DNA from: Vibrio sp. ED004
Lineage (GTDB): Bacteria > Pseudomonadota > Gammaproteobacteria > Enterobacterales > Vibrionaceae
DNA length: 64,000 nucleotides
Assembly: GCF_023206395.1 (NCBI RefSeq)
Contig: NZ_CP066149.1
Coordinates: 1,860,001-1,924,000, forward strand
Direction of reading: 5' to 3'
How positions within the stretch are numbered: position 1 is the stretch's first letter; each line of letters begins with the position of its first letter. Below are positions 1-9,636 of this stretch, one piece after another. A program made the translations under genes and the position numbers. The notes beneath the pieces are model-generated. The model was not told the origin of the DNA. It saw only the letters and a program-made list of their open reading frames with translations, and did no database searches.

Positions 1-166
1 GTAAATAACCGCTCAACCTAGCTTGTTAAAATCCTCGATAACGGCGTTAGAATTTTTGATTGTAGAATAACTACTTATCAAAACTATTCTTTGCGGATAA
101 GGGCTGCCTTGTTCTCAAGCCTTTTTCCTACGCTATTATTGAACATCTATTCACTGTGATTGATAT
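1..166 (-). repeat. Dispersed ~162-bp inverted-terminus repeat, family A, copy 1 (cut by window edge)
   Basis: This stretch is the reverse complement, with scattered changes, of the repeats at 26028-26189 and 38317-38478. It ends at 166 in CACTGTGATTGATAT, matching the terminal ATACCAATCACAGT of the other copies read backwards. The other end starts at the window edge, so completeness is unknown. It fills the space upstream of yihY. The family looks like a non-autonomous MITE-like repeat; no coding potential is seen. Confidence 0.75.
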
Positions 167-187
167 GTCGGAATAATAATTAGGACT

Positions 188-1129
188 ATGAACGAGTTAC
201 AAGGGAGTTACAAGTTGAAGATAAAAAAGGTCGGCACACTCAGCATTCATTTTTCTCGCTATCTTTTGGCGCGAATGACGCATGATAGAGTCAACGTGAA
301 TGCGGGTTACTTGGCGTACATTACTTTGCTCTCAATCGTACCGATGTTGACGGTTTTGCTCTCTATCCTCTCGTCATTCTCTATCTTTACTGATGTTGGG
401 ATCGTGATTCAAAACTTCGTCATTACCAACTTTGTCCCAGCGTCAGGAGATGCAGTGCACGGTGCCTTGCTCGAGTTTGTTGCTAACACGGGTAAGATGA
501 CGGCGGTCGGTAGTGTGTTCTTGTTTATAGCGGCACTGATGCTGATCTCTAACATCGATAAGAACTTAAACTACATCTGGCGTGTCAATGAGAAGCGACG
601 TGCAGTGTTGTCTTTCTCTATGTACTGGATGGTGCTAACACTTGGGCCTATCTTGGTTGGGGCGAGCATTGCTGCCACTTCGTATGTGACATCGTTAAGC
701 CTGCTACAAAATGAAGTCGTATCTGGCGCCTTTAATACCGTAATTCGCAAACTGCCTTTGATTCTCTCTTTCTTTGCGTTCTTCGGTTTGTACTTGTTGG
801 TTCCCAACAAAAAGATACATTTTTCTCACGCAGCGGCAGGTTCTCTGGTTGCGGCTCTGTTGTTCGAACTCAGTAAGAAAGGCTTTGCGGCCTACATTAC
901 TCAATTCCCTTCTTATCAGCTGATCTATGGCGCTTTGGCGGCGATTCCGATTCTTTTTGTCTGGGTGTATTTGTGTTGGCTGATCGTGTTGGTTGGTGCT
1001 GAGGTGACGGCGGCGCTCGGTGAGCACGAACAGTGGAGTGACACGCAAGAAATGGTACACTCTTCGGATAACGACAAAATCACAGAGCAAGGAAACAACA
1101 GTGATAGCACTGATCCAGAGAGTAAGTGA
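188..1129 (+). CDS. yihY: YihY/BrkB-family inner membrane protein
   Basis: This is a 313-residue polytopic membrane protein of the YihY (formerly RNase BN/BrkB) family; its molecular function is not established. About six hydrophobic segments are visible, beginning near residue 38 ([13 protein letters not shown]) and ending near residue 275, followed by a hydrophilic acidic tail. The order yihY-dtd-fabY is the same as in E. coli. The ATG at 188 has only a weak ribosome site; a TTG at 215 preceded by GGGAG is an alternative start that removes nine residues. The 3' end overlaps dtd by 29 bases, so the two are probably co-transcribed. Confidence 0.88.
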   Translation: MNELQGSYKLKIKKVGTLSIHFSRYLLARMTHDRVNVNAGYLAYITLLSIVPMLTVLLSILSSFSIFTDVGIVIQNFVITNFVPASGDAVHGALLEFVANTGKMTAVGSVFLFIAALMLISNIDKNLNYIWRVNEKRRAVLSFSMYWMVLTLGPILVGASIAATSYVTSLSLLQNEVVSGAFNTVIRKLPLILSFFAFFGLYLLVPNKKIHFSHAAAGSLVAALLFELSKKGFAAYITQFPSYQLIYGALAAIPILFVWVYLCWLIVLVGAEVTAALGEHEQWSDTQEMVHSSDNDKITEQGNNSDSTDPESK

Positions 1130-1535
1130 AGCTACCGTCCGTGTTGATGGCGAAGTAGTTGGTGAGATTGAGCAAGGCTTATTAGTTCTGTTAGGCGTAG
1201 AAAAAGGTGATGACGAAGCCAAAGCCAAACGTTTGATGGAACGAGTGACCACTTATCGTGTCTTTGGAGATGAAGACGATAAGATGAACCTCAACGTGAA
1301 GCAGGTAGAAGGTAAGGTATTAGTGGTATCTCAATTCACTCTGCCAGCCGATACCAAGAAAGGCACACGAGCAGGCTTTTCTCGCGGTGCTCACCCAGAA
1401 GATGCAGAACGTCTTTACAACTATTTCTCTGACCAATGTGAATCAGTGTTGCCAACGGAACGTGGCCGATTCGCAGCCGACATGAAAGTGTCTTTGGTCA
1501 ATGATGGCCCAGTAACATTCTGGCTGCAGGTTTAG
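1101..1535 (+). CDS. dtd: D-aminoacyl-tRNA deacylase
   Basis: Dtd hydrolyses D-aminoacyl-tRNAs (classically D-Tyr-tRNA), recycling tRNA mischarged with D-amino acids in the cytoplasm. The 144-residue product has the usual family length. It carries the SQFTL motif near residue 78 and the C-terminal NDGPVT motif, which form the active site of the homodimer. I place the start at GTG 1101, giving [11 protein letters not shown], because AAGGA lies 7 bases upstream and family members begin this way; the open frame extends further upstream inside yihY but that part does not resemble Dtd. It is translationally overlapped with yihY and followed 16 bases later by fabY. Confidence 0.95.
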   Translation: MIALIQRVSEATVRVDGEVVGEIEQGLLVLLGVEKGDDEAKAKRLMERVTTYRVFGDEDDKMNLNVKQVEGKVLVVSQFTLPADTKKGTRAGFSRGAHPEDAERLYNYFSDQCESVLPTERGRFAADMKVSLVNDGPVTFWLQV

Positions 1536-1551
1536 GCTTAAAGGAATAAGC

Positions 1552-2487
1552 ATGTTTAAACTCATAACTCCAACCACCGAAAATCAACTAAACAAGTATT
1601 ACCATTTTCGTTGGCAAATGTTGCGCGAACCATGGCGAATGCCTGTAGGTTCAGAGCGTGATGAATATGATGGCATGAGTCACCATCGCATGATTGTCGA
1701 TGGTCGAGGTCGTCCAATGGCGATCGGCCGTCTTTATATCACTCCCGATCTCGAAGGTCAGATCCGCTACATGGCGGTGAAGAACTCTCGTCGTAGCAAA
1801 GGCATGGGCTCACTGATTTTAGTCGCGCTAGAGTCACTGGCGCGTCAAGAAGGTGCTAAGCGTTTGGTGTGTAATGCACGCGAAGATGCGATCTCATTCT
1901 ACGAGAAGAATGATTTTGAACGTCGCGGTGAGATTAACGACCAACGCGGCCCTGTGCGTCACCAACAGATGGTTAAGCATCTTGACCCAATGGCAGACGT
2001 ACTGCGCAAACCTGAATGGTGTAATGAACTGCAGCAACGCTGGGAGCATCAGATCCCTATCAGCGACAAGATGGGTATCAAGATTAACCAATATACGGGT
2101 TACCAATTTGAGTGTAGTGCCCAACTGAATCCAAACCTGAACCCGCACAACACCATGTTTGCTGGTTCTGCCTTTACGCTGGCGACCTTAACGGGTTGGG
2201 GGATGACATGGTTACTGATGAAAGAACGTGGCCTAACCGGTGATATCGTTCTAGCGGACAGTAACATTCGTTACCGTCACCCGGTCGAGCAAAACCCTGT
2301 CGCTTCTACTTCTTTAGACGGTATCAGTGGTGATTTGGACCGCCTCGCATCAGGAAGAAAGGCTCGCATTATTATTCACGTGACCATTCATAGTGGCGAT
2401 GTGGAAGCGGTAGAGTTTACCGGAACCTATATGCTGATCCCTGACTACAAGAAAATCCTATCGACTGATAGCAAGGTGAGTGAATAA
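1552..2487 (+). CDS. fabY: FabY/YiiD-type protein: GNAT acetyltransferase plus thioesterase-like domain
   Basis: This 311-residue protein has two domains. An N-terminal GNAT acetyltransferase fold covers roughly residues 1-150 (acetyl-CoA loop around RRSKGMGSLIL). A C-terminal hotdog thioesterase-like domain follows (roughly 155-300, with NPHNTMFAGSAFTLATL). It corresponds to E. coli YiiD, named FabY for a role in starting fatty acid synthesis; here that role is inferred from family and position. AAGGAATAAGC precedes the ATG. It is the last gene of the yihY-dtd-fabY run and is followed by a terminator at 2541. Confidence 0.85.
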   Translation: MFKLITPTTENQLNKYYHFRWQMLREPWRMPVGSERDEYDGMSHHRMIVDGRGRPMAIGRLYITPDLEGQIRYMAVKNSRRSKGMGSLILVALESLARQEGAKRLVCNAREDAISFYEKNDFERRGEINDQRGPVRHQQMVKHLDPMADVLRKPEWCNELQQRWEHQIPISDKMGIKINQYTGYQFECSAQLNPNLNPHNTMFAGSAFTLATLTGWGMTWLLMKERGLTGDIVLADSNIRYRHPVEQNPVASTSLDGISGDLDRLASGRKARIIIHVTIHSGDVEAVEFTGTYMLIPDYKKILSTDSKVSE

Positions 2488-2540
2488 CGTCACTATTGCT
2501 TGATGAACGCTTACTTGATTGTAGATTGAGTTATCGATTG

Positions 2541-2572
2541 AAAGCGCTACTCCTGTGGAGTGGCGCTTTTTT
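2541..2572. terminator. Rho-independent terminator of fabY, interrupted on its 3' side by the intron
   Basis: The stem AAGCGCTACTCC / GGAGTGGCGCTT (one G-T pair, TGT loop) is followed by TTTTTT at 2567-2572. The intron begins immediately after the T-run. Read on the minus strand, the same hairpin would have encoded the original last codons and stop of the convergent AsmA-family gene. Confidence 0.85.
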
Positions 2573-3313
2573 GTTTGCCCAGCGAAGCTGGCAAACCCGT
2601 TAGGTTGAAAGAAACCTGAATCACCCCGACTGAGGGGAAGATAATCCGAATCGCAAGGGCGTTGCTGGCTAACGGCAGGGTCTGAAGGAAGCGATAGGAA
2701 GTTAACAGTACACAACGCAAGTAAACCTGCTTCGGCAGTATAGGTGGGTAAGCGTCCGAAATAGCGCGAAGCCCTATACTCAGTCAGACCTATGCTGTGC
2801 TTGAGGGTGGCATTGTTAACAGGGAGCCAGTGCAGTAACTGGGGAAGCCTGACACCACATCCAAAAGTCTGGAAGCACAAACTCGAAGCGAAAGCTAAGA
2901 GCTGTGTTGGTGCGAGGTGGCAGATGAATCCGTAGTAGTGAGTAAGGCTAAGCCCGAGAAGCCCAGTAATGGTGTGGAGGAGAAAACTTAGCTGACCATC
3001 AGCATCAAGTCTGATGGAGCACTGAAATGCCAAAAGCACTCAGTGCTGCGAAGGGAGGAAGTACACTTTAAGTCTGTGATGAACAGATGTTTTTTTTTTT
3101 TCAGTGATACCCAAACCGAATCGCTATCGGGGTATTCCTAGTTTGGTTGATTGTGGAAGCAAGATACTGAGCTAAGAAACCGTATAGGGGAGTAACTCTG
3201 ACACACTTCAGTAAATTGCCATTGAGCTAGAAGGCTGAATAGCAGAGAGAAATAACACCCACACTGGACATGAAACACTTGTCCCCACACAGCACACAAC
3301 CCAAGGAGAGAAA

Positions 3314-4593
3314 GTGCGAGTTTATTACAGTTTATATGGTCATCTGCTCAACAAAGAGAGGCTGTATAAAGGGTTTAAAAGGTAAAGAAAGCGAAAGGCG
3401 CGGCTGGAATAGATGAGCAGAGCCTGAGCGACTACGCCGAAAATCTGAGTGATAACCTCGATCAACTCCTCTCTGAACTCAAAACCAAGCAATACAAACC
3501 TCAGCCAGTCAAACGAGTAGAGATACCCAAAGAAGACGGAGGGGTACGATTGCTTGGGATCCCAACCGTTAGGGACAGAGTTGTCCAACAAGCACTCAAT
3601 GATATCCTCACCCCATCTTCGAAGAGCAATTTCACCCATCAAGTTTTGGGTATAGACCGAATCGAAGTTGTCACGATGCAATCAACAAATCCACGATGTT
3701 TATCCGCCGATACGGATTACAGCACGTCGTAGATATGGACTTGTCGAAGTGCTTTGACAAACTCGACCATGAGTTGATCCTCAAGAGCATCAGAAGGCGA
3801 GTCACAGATAGCAGCGTGTTAGAGCTGATAAAACAGTTTCTGAAAAGTGGCGTGATGATAGACGGTAGTTGGCAGGAGACAGAGCTAGGAAGTCCACAAG
3901 GTGGTGTTATCAGTCCTTTGATTGCCAATATCTACCTTGATGGTTTCGATCAGGAAATGCGAAAGCGTGACCATAGGCTCGTTCGTTATGCGGATGACAT
4001 ACTCATCTTTTGTCGTAGCAAGGCAGGAGCAGAGAATGCCCTTGCACAAGCGACGAAGATCCTAGAAGGAGAGCTTAAACTCACAGTGAATCAGACGAAA
4101 TCACATATAGCGCACAGCCGTGATGGCGTGAAGTTCTTAGGTGTAGAAATCGGGAGTCAATTTACCCGCATTCAAACTAAGAAACTGAAAGGGTTCAAAA
4201 GTAAGTTAAAGCGACTGACAAAGCGAGGTGCGGTAAGCCACTTGAGCAAGTCATAAAAGCTTTAAACCCAGTGTTAAGAGGGTTCAGTCAATACTTCAGG
4301 ATCACCAATAGCAGCAGAGAGTTCTCAAGGTTAGCAGGGTGGCTACGAAGAAGACTTCGTAGTATCCAGTTGAAACTTTGGAAGAAGCCTCAACGGTTAC
4401 ACCGAAGGTTAAAACAGTTAGGTATAAGCCGCCGTTCCAACATATCTCAATGACAAGTTGGGTCAGTGCAGCGAGTCCCCTATCAAGCTATGCGATGCCA
4501 AATCAATGGTTTAATGACCAAGGGTTGGTAAATCTTGGAACAATAAGGACAGGGCATGTGTTCAGCCAATATGCTGAATGGAAGTGTGCATGA
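3314..4593 (+). pseudogene. ltrA: Group II intron reverse transcriptase/maturase with four frameshifts
   Basis: The intact parent would be a 427-residue reverse transcriptase and maturase without an endonuclease domain. Translation starts at GTG 3314 after AAGGAG. Reading continues through four frame changes, each needing one missing base. One is near 3380 (TTTAAAAGG, an A missing). One is near 3614 (ACCCCATC, an A missing). One is near 4233 (GCGGTAAG, a G missing). One is near 4423 (GGTATAAG, a T missing). Adding four bases gives exactly 428 codons. Reverse transcriptase motifs are clear: FGYRPNRS, VVDMDLSKCFD, GSPQGGVISPLIANIYLD and the catalytic RYADD. The maturase region continues through LNPVLRGFSQYF to the final QYAEWKCA. 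The four breaks should abolish the enzyme unless they are assembly errors. Confidence 0.88.
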
Positions 4594-4662
4594 GCCGTAT
4601 ACGAGGTCCGTACGTACGGTTCTGTGAGAGGGATGAGGCGGTAACGCCTCACCCTACTCGAT
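4592..4662 (+). ncRNA. Group II intron domains V and VI
   Basis: Domain V begins with the AGC catalytic triad in GAGCCGTA, which pairs with TACGGTTC at its 3' side; an inner TACG/CGTA stem closes a small loop. Domain VI follows as a GGATGAGGCG...CGCCTCACCC hairpin with an unpaired A in CCTACTC as the likely branch point. The intron then ends in GAT. Both active-site elements look foldable, so the ribozyme could in principle be spliced if maturase is supplied from elsewhere. Confidence 0.75.
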
Positions 4663-6607
4663 GTTGGCAGTCATTAATCTCTGCATATTCAGCTTGGTCG
4701 AGCTTTCCTGAGATTTGATGGCATGGATCGGACAGAGTAATAGAAAGCGTGTGTAACTCGGTTTTAAGCAAGTCGAGCTCTCCCGTTACTTCACCATTTA
4801 ACGTTTGAACCCTTTGCGAACCTTCCTCGGCTGCGGATGCACCAATAATGTGCATCGGTTCGAGTGTGAAACGGCCACGGTCAAAATTGGCATTGAGCTC
4901 TGGGATCTCGAAGACGTTATCGTTTGAGGTTTCAGAAAGCGTGTCGTTAAAGGTCATCACGCCTTGGCGAACGCTACCAGTGAGTTGACCTGTGGTTGAA
5001 TAGCCAAGCATCAGTGAGTCACCATACAAACCCGCGGCTTGAAGTTCGAATTCGCCATAACCGGTTGCATCAAGCGGTAATTCCAGTTGTTGCAGCATTG
5101 GCGAGATAGGCAAGCCATCGGCAGATATATCTATATTCCACGGCTTGCTGATTTGGTTAAAGTCGAGTGTTGCATTGGCTTCAACATAACCATTCTTTAA
5201 TGGCATAAACAGACGTGTCAGCGTCCATTTTCCTTGTTCGCTATTCATTTCAACTACAGGTTGAGCGCTGAGGATATTTTGGTAGCTGGCATCATTGGCG
5301 CTGGCCATCAATTTGCCTTGCCATAGACCCAGCTTTCTATCTTGCAGCAGTTGAACGTGATGCCCTTCGACATGCAGCCCTGATACCTGCCAGTAAGGTT
5401 TATCTGCAAGTTGGATGAGTTGGGTGCGTTCTACATTCAGTCGGTTTATAGAGGCTTGTTGAAGCTCTGAAAGCCAAGGTATTAAGCGTGCGGCGGGTAG
5501 ATGATTGTCTTGGCTTTCGGTAATCCACTTGATGCCTTGAATATCAAGCTGTGCCAAATCAATGGCGTCAGGGGTAACTTTGCCATTTAGCTGAATACTG
5601 CCTTGCAGGAATTGTGTATAGAAGTCTTCAACCAAAATTTGGTTGGGGTTTAGATTCAGCTTGAGGCTTGGGTCGATGAATTGATCATTGTCTAAGGTGA
5701 CGCCTTCAGCTTGCAGAGAGAAAATGGCTTTCTGTTGCTTCCACAGTTCAAAAGGCAGTTGGATGTTTTCTAGTGAGGCATCAAAGGCTGCAAGGTGACC
5801 ATCCTTCCACTCTACGTCGCTACGCAGCATATCTAAGCTGTTGATGTGGTTAATCTGAATACCTGCCACATCCCATTCTTTGTTCAATAGACTTTGAGTT
5901 TGTTCTTCATTTAATCGCAAACCATCAATCGTCACATTCACCAATGACCAGTCATGTTGATATTGTTCAGCTTGCCCAGAAATCTTGGCACCACGCCAAT
6001 CAAATGAAGCGCCATAAAGGGTGCTGTCACTCGGTTTGAGGTCTAGGTCAATCAACAGGTTATCGAAGGCTTCGCCTTGCCAATATAACTGCGAGGCTGA
6101 AAGTTGGGTTTTGCCATAGGGTAGCAGTGAGTTTTGGTTATCCCACTCGGGTTCGGCGATCTGCAGGTCGATGCCTCGTGCATTAAAGTCTGGAGTCGAG
6201 AAATCTAGGTTATTGATCGCTAGCTGACGGAGCTTGAGGTTTGGGTGAGTGAATAACTGTTTGAGTGTGTCCAGATCGTCGGCTTCTAACTGCAGGCCGC
6301 TGATCAATACGGAGTCCAACACTAGCTTAGCTTCAAGAACAGAGTCTGGGCTGAACCAGATATCGATCTTGTCGATATACAGAGGGGGTTGTTTTTCAGA
6401 TTGGCTTTGGGCGATGCCCATTAAGGTGATGTGATAAGGCGCCTGATACTCAACATCTTCAATGAGCACTGGTTGTTCAATCGTATGCTTGATAAAAAAG
6501 TTAGCAACATCGGCGCGGTATTGAGTTTGTAGGCTTAATAGCAACGCTGCGATAACCGCAACGGCGATAGCCAACACAATGCCGAACACCATGAATACCT
6601 TTTTCAT
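4649..6607 (-). CDS. AsmA-family protein with C-terminus replaced by intron sequence
   Basis: This 652-residue protein has an N-terminal membrane anchor (about residues 5-28) and a long periplasmic region rich in beta-strand-like repeats, as in the AsmA/TamB/YicH superfamily. That superfamily is implicated in outer-membrane biogenesis and lipid transport; the precise role of this member is unknown. Its last codons run into the group II intron: the protein now ends CQHRVG. Joining the exons across the intron predicts an ancestral end CQQKSATPQE, with the stop inside the fabY terminator hairpin (2547-2549). The change removes about eight residues and probably does little harm. pckA lies 154 bases upstream and has its own terminator. 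Confidence 0.82.
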   Translation of the reverse strand: MKKVFMVFGIVLAIAVAVIAALLLSLQTQYRADVANFFIKHTIEQPVLIEDVEYQAPYHITLMGIAQSQSEKQPPLYIDKIDIWFSPDSVLEAKLVLDSVLISGLQLEADDLDTLKQLFTHPNLKLRQLAINNLDFSTPDFNARGIDLQIAEPEWDNQNSLLPYGKTQLSASQLYWQGEAFDNLLIDLDLKPSDSTLYGASFDWRGAKISGQAEQYQHDWSLVNVTIDGLRLNEEQTQSLLNKEWDVAGIQINHINSLDMLRSDVEWKDGHLAAFDASLENIQLPFELWKQQKAIFSLQAEGVTLDNDQFIDPSLKLNLNPNQILVEDFYTQFLQGSIQLNGKVTPDAIDLAQLDIQGIKWITESQDNHLPAARLIPWLSELQQASINRLNVERTQLIQLADKPYWQVSGLHVEGHHVQLLQDRKLGLWQGKLMASANDASYQNILSAQPVVEMNSEQGKWTLTRLFMPLKNGYVEANATLDFNQISKPWNIDISADGLPISPMLQQLELPLDATGYGEFELQAAGLYGDSLMLGYSTTGQLTGSVRQGVMTFNDTLSETSNDNVFEIPELNANFDRGRFTLEPMHIIGASAAEEGSQRVQTLNGEVTGELDLLKTELHTLSITLSDPCHQISGKLDQAEYAEINDCQHRVG

Positions 6608-6673
6608 TCCCTGAAAGCCTCAAATCTCAATAGTCTTAAAACAGAGTGGAACAAAAAGGGTCAAGCATCAACA

Positions 6674-6699
6674 AAAAAGCCCCTCAAAAGAGGGGCTTG
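6674..6699 (-). terminator. Rho-independent terminator of pckA
   Basis: A stem AAGCCCCTC / GAGGGGCTT with an AAAA loop is preceded on the plus strand by AAAAAA, which is a U-run when read from the minus strand. It lies 60-90 bases past the pckA stop. Confidence 0.85.
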
Positions 6700-6761
6700 C
6701 TACAAAAATATCATTTTAAATTGGGCGTTCGCTTTTGGCTAAGCCCGAGCAGATGGTTGGG

Positions 6762-8387
6762 TTAGTCTAGTTGAGGACCTGCAGCAACCAGTGACTTACC
6801 TTCAGCGTTGTCTGTGTACTTATCAAAGTTGTTGATGAAGCGTTCTGCTAGATCTTTCGCTTTGCTTTCCCATTGTAGTGGGTCAGTGTACGTGTCGCGT
6901 GGGTCAAGAATCGCTGGGTCAACATCGTGTAGCGCTAGTGGCACTTCTAGGTTGAACATAGGGATAACCTTAGTATCAGCCTCGTCGATAGAGCCATCTA
7001 GGATTGCGTCGATGATGCCACGCGTATCTTGGATAGAGATACGTTTACCTGTGCCGTTCCAACCTGTGTTTACTAGGTAAGCTTCTGCGCCAGCTGCTTC
7101 CATACGTTTCACAAGCACTTCAGCGTACTGAGTTGGGTGAAGAGTAAGGAACGCCGCACCAAATGCCGCAGAGAACGTTGGCGTTGGTTCAGTAATACCA
7201 CGCTCTGTACCTGCTAGCTTCGCTGTGAAGCCAGATAGGAAGTGGTACTTCGTTTGCTCTGGAGTCAACTTAGAAACTGGTGGTAGCACACCAAATGCAT
7301 CAGCAGTCAGGAAGATAACCTTTTGAGCGTGACCTGCTTTTGATACTGGCTTAACGATGTTGTCGATGTGGTGAATCGGGTAAGAAACTCGAGTGTTTTC
7401 TGTTTTAGAACCGTCATCAAAATCGATAGAACCATCGCCACGAACCGTTACGTTTTCTAGTAGTGCATCACGGCGGATAGCATTGTAGATTTCTGGTTCT
7501 GCTTCTTTAGATAGACGAATGGTCTTCGCGTAACAGCCACCTTCAAAGTTGAAGATACCGTCGTCGTCCCAACCGTGCTCATCATCACCGATTAGCTCAC
7601 GCTTAGGATCGGTAGATAGCGTTGTTTTACCTGTACCAGATAGGCCGAAGAAGATGGCTACATCGCCTTTCTCGCCTACGTTTGCACTACAGTGCATTGA
7701 AGCGATGCCTTGTAGAGGCAGTAGGTAGTTCATCATTGCGAACATACCTTTCTTCATCTCACCGCCGTACCAAGTACCACCGATGATTTGAACACGCTCT
7801 GTTAGGTTGAAAGCAACGAAGTTTTCAGAGTTTAGCCCCTGTTTTTCCCAGTTAGGGTTGGTTGTTTTAGCACCGTTCATTACCACGAAATCAGGTTCGA
7901 ACGTTGCTAGTTCTTCGTCAGTTGGACGAATGAACATGTTCTTAACGAAGTGCGCTTGCCACGCTACTTCAGTGATAATACGTACACTTAAGCGCGTATC
8001 TGGGTTAGCACCACAATAACCGTCAATGACAAACAGGCGCTTGCCAGATAGCTGAGTTGTCACAAGCTCTTTCAGCTCATTCCATACTTCAGTTGTAATC
8101 GGTTTGTTGTCATTTTTGCCTTGATCTGACCACCACATGGTATCGCGGGTCGTGTCATCTTTAACAATGTACTTATCTTTTGGTGAGCGGCCAGTAAAGA
8201 TACCAGTGTCAACCGCAACAGAGCCTAGTTCCGTTACTACGCCTTTTTCGTAGCCTTCTAAACCTGGCAGTGTTTCTTCAACGAATAACTGCTCGTAGCT
8301 AGGATTACGAAGAACTTCAGTAACGCCAGTCAGTCCGTGCTTAGTTAGATCAATTTGTGCAGCCTTAGTATGTTCCATAACGGTCAT
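6762..8387 (-). CDS. pckA: Phosphoenolpyruvate carboxykinase (ATP)
   Basis: PckA converts oxaloacetate and ATP to phosphoenolpyruvate, CO2 and ADP, the entry step of gluconeogenesis in the cytosol. The 541-residue length is typical of the ATP-dependent family. The kinase-specific P-loop [11 protein letters not shown] is near residues 248-258, followed by the metal-binding [12 protein letters not shown] segment. The N-terminal substrate-binding part has [18 protein letters not shown] lies 7 bases before the ATG. The gene stands between the AsmA-family gene and hslO, each separated by its own terminator, so it is probably monocistronic. Confidence 0.97.
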   Translation of the reverse strand: MTVMEHTKAAQIDLTKHGLTGVTEVLRNPSYEQLFVEETLPGLEGYEKGVVTELGSVAVDTGIFTGRSPKDKYIVKDDTTRDTMWWSDQGKNDNKPITTEVWNELKELVTTQLSGKRLFVIDGYCGANPDTRLSVRIITEVAWQAHFVKNMFIRPTDEELATFEPDFVVMNGAKTTNPNWEKQGLNSENFVAFNLTERVQIIGGTWYGGEMKKGMFAMMNYLLPLQGIASMHCSANVGEKGDVAIFFGLSGTGKTTLSTDPKRELIGDDEHGWDDDGIFNFEGGCYAKTIRLSKEAEPEIYNAIRRDALLENVTVRGDGSIDFDDGSKTENTRVSYPIHHIDNIVKPVSKAGHAQKVIFLTADAFGVLPPVSKLTPEQTKYHFLSGFTAKLAGTERGITEPTPTFSAAFGAAFLTLHPTQYAEVLVKRMEAAGAEAYLVNTGWNGTGKRISIQDTRGIIDAILDGSIDEADTKVIPMFNLEVPLALHDVDPAILDPRDTYTDPLQWESKAKDLAERFINNFDKYTDNAEGKSLVAAGPQLD

Positions 8388-8662
8388 AGGTGCTCCTTGT
8401 AGGATATTTTGTAGGGATTTTGTATTAATTTTTTATTGTTATCTGCTCACCATGCTAGCAACGAGACTCGGGGGAAACAGGGATACAGCTCAAAAAATAT
8501 CCATATTAACCTTAGGGTTTTAAGCGTCTCGTCACATATTGGCCCAACTAGTCTATCCTGTACGCAAACCTTTGCGCTAGGGGCGAGAACATTATTAATT
8601 GATTAAAATTAAGCGGTGATTTTATTACGAAATGTTAAGGAGTTTGCGCTATTTTGATCACA
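8388..8662. other. Noncoding region upstream of pckA
   Basis: About 275 bases between the pckA start and the hslO terminator have no supported gene. The region is AT-rich near 8400-8440 and presumably holds the pckA promoter reading leftward. I could not identify a convincing -35/-10 pair or a full CRP palindrome; only isolated TGTGA/TCACA half-sites are seen. Confidence 0.5.
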
Positions 8663-8692
8663 AAAAAGGCCAGCTGAGTGCTGACCTTTTTG
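8663..8692 (-). terminator. Rho-independent terminator of hslO
   Basis: A hairpin with arms AAAAAGGCCAGC and GCTGACCTTTTT (one mismatch, TGAGT loop) lies just after the hslO stop. It has A- and T-runs on both sides and could act in both directions. Confidence 0.75.
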
Positions 8693-8724
8693 GGGTAAAT
8701 TACGTGTTTTTGGTACGCCGTAAA

Positions 8725-9618
8725 TTAATGAACCGTATTGCTGCCTTTATCTGCTGCTTCTGCGTACAAAGCATCAACATCGTTCTTGTCGAACGAGTAG
8801 TTTGTGCCACAGTAATCACAGTGCAGAGCAACGCTACCTTCGGTGCTTAGGATGTCGTAGATCTCTTCTTGAGCAACGGTAATGATAGCCGCCGCGCTGC
8901 GATCACGAGAACAACCACAGAAGAACTCAACCGGTTGCGGTGTGAACAGCTGTACTTTCTCTTGGTTGTACAAACGGTAAAGCAGTTCGTTCGCTTCTAG
9001 AGTGAATAGCTCTTCGTTTTTCACTGTGTCTGTTAGCTGCTCTAGGTGCTCGAAGTCGTCTGGTGTGCCAGTGCCGTCAGGCATAACTTGCAGCAACATA
9101 CCTGCAGCGTGCGCTTTACCTTCGTGCTCGCCAGTACGTAGCCATAGACGAGTTTTAAGTTGCTCAGAGTTAGCGAAGTAACCTTCAAGTACTTCAGCAA
9201 GAGTGTCGCCTTCAAGACCAACAATACCTTGGTAACGCTCACCTTTCTTAGGATCGATAGTGATCACTAGGTGGCCTTTACCCATCAGGTCGTGCAGACC
9301 AGCGTCGTCAGCGATATCGCCTTCAAAGCGAGCAACACCGCGGATCTTCTGATCGTGATCGCCATTAATAACTGCTAGAGATACTGGGCCGTCACCTTGC
9401 AATTGCATAGTGATCGAACCTTCAAACTTTAGGGTCGCAGTTAGTAGCGTTGTTGAAACCAATAGCTCACCCAGTAGTTTTTGCACGGGTGCTGGGTATT
9501 CCTTGCTAGAAATAATTTGTTGGTACGCTTCATCCATTTGTACCAATTCACCACGTACTGATAGATCTTCAAATAGGTAGCGATTTAAAACATTACTTGT
9601 AGACATTGGGTCTGCCAT
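8725..9618 (-). CDS. hslO: Redox-activated chaperone Hsp33
   Basis: Hsp33 is a cytoplasmic holdase chaperone switched on by oxidative stress through release of zinc from four C-terminal cysteines. The 297-residue product shows both cysteine pairs: FCGCS (C-x-C) and HCDYCGT (C-x2-C) in the last quarter, after an N-terminal substrate-binding domain. The ATG at 9618 has AAGGAA 8 bases upstream; a second ATG 12 bases further in (MSTSN) is possible. It is 18 bases downstream of hslR on the same strand, matching the E. coli hslRO pair. Confidence 0.95.
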   Translation of the reverse strand: MADPMSTSNVLNRYLFEDLSVRGELVQMDEAYQQIISSKEYPAPVQKLLGELLVSTTLLTATLKFEGSITMQLQGDGPVSLAVINGDHDQKIRGVARFEGDIADDAGLHDLMGKGHLVITIDPKKGERYQGIVGLEGDTLAEVLEGYFANSEQLKTRLWLRTGEHEGKAHAAGMLLQVMPDGTGTPDDFEHLEQLTDTVKNEELFTLEANELLYRLYNQEKVQLFTPQPVEFFCGCSRDRSAAAIITVAQEEIYDILSTEGSVALHCDYCGTNYSFDKNDVDALYAEAADKGSNTVH

Positions 9619-9636
9619 TTGGCTATTCCTTCTAGC

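Larger units (their letters stand above)
2573..4662 (+). mobile_element. Group II intron (about 2090 bp) in the fabY terminator T-run
   Basis: This is a retroelement made of a catalytic RNA and an encoded reverse transcriptase/maturase. The proposed 5' end is G2573, directly after the terminator T-run. A strong stem follows (GTTTGCC...GGCAAAC) and then a long domain I ribozyme region of about 740 bases with no gene. The maturase frame lies at 3314-4593. Domain V starts at 4592 and domain VI ends at about 4662, just before the 3' exon GTTGGCAG. Insertion after a terminator hairpin recalls group IIC behaviour, but the long 5' ribozyme and the lack of a TTGT motif leave the class unassigned. The element is sense to fabY and antisense to the AsmA-family gene. 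A T12 run near 3090 lies in the ribozyme. Confidence 0.85.

Noticed and set aside
704..1252. 182-codon minus-strand frame over yihY and dtd
   Set aside because: Fully antisense to two recognisable genes and with no family features.
2458..3039. 193-codon open frame on the minus strand within the intron
   Set aside because: It lies over the ribozyme domain I region, has no recognisable similarity and no ribosome site; it is a chance frame in structured RNA.
3088..3102. T12 run in the intron as a terminator or slippery frameshift signal
   Set aside because: No GC-rich stem precedes it and no coding frame crosses it; probably a homopolymer in ribozyme sequence.
8520..8670. CRP site upstream of pckA
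   Set aside because: Only half-sites (TGTGA or TCACA) are seen; no palindrome with 6-base spacing.
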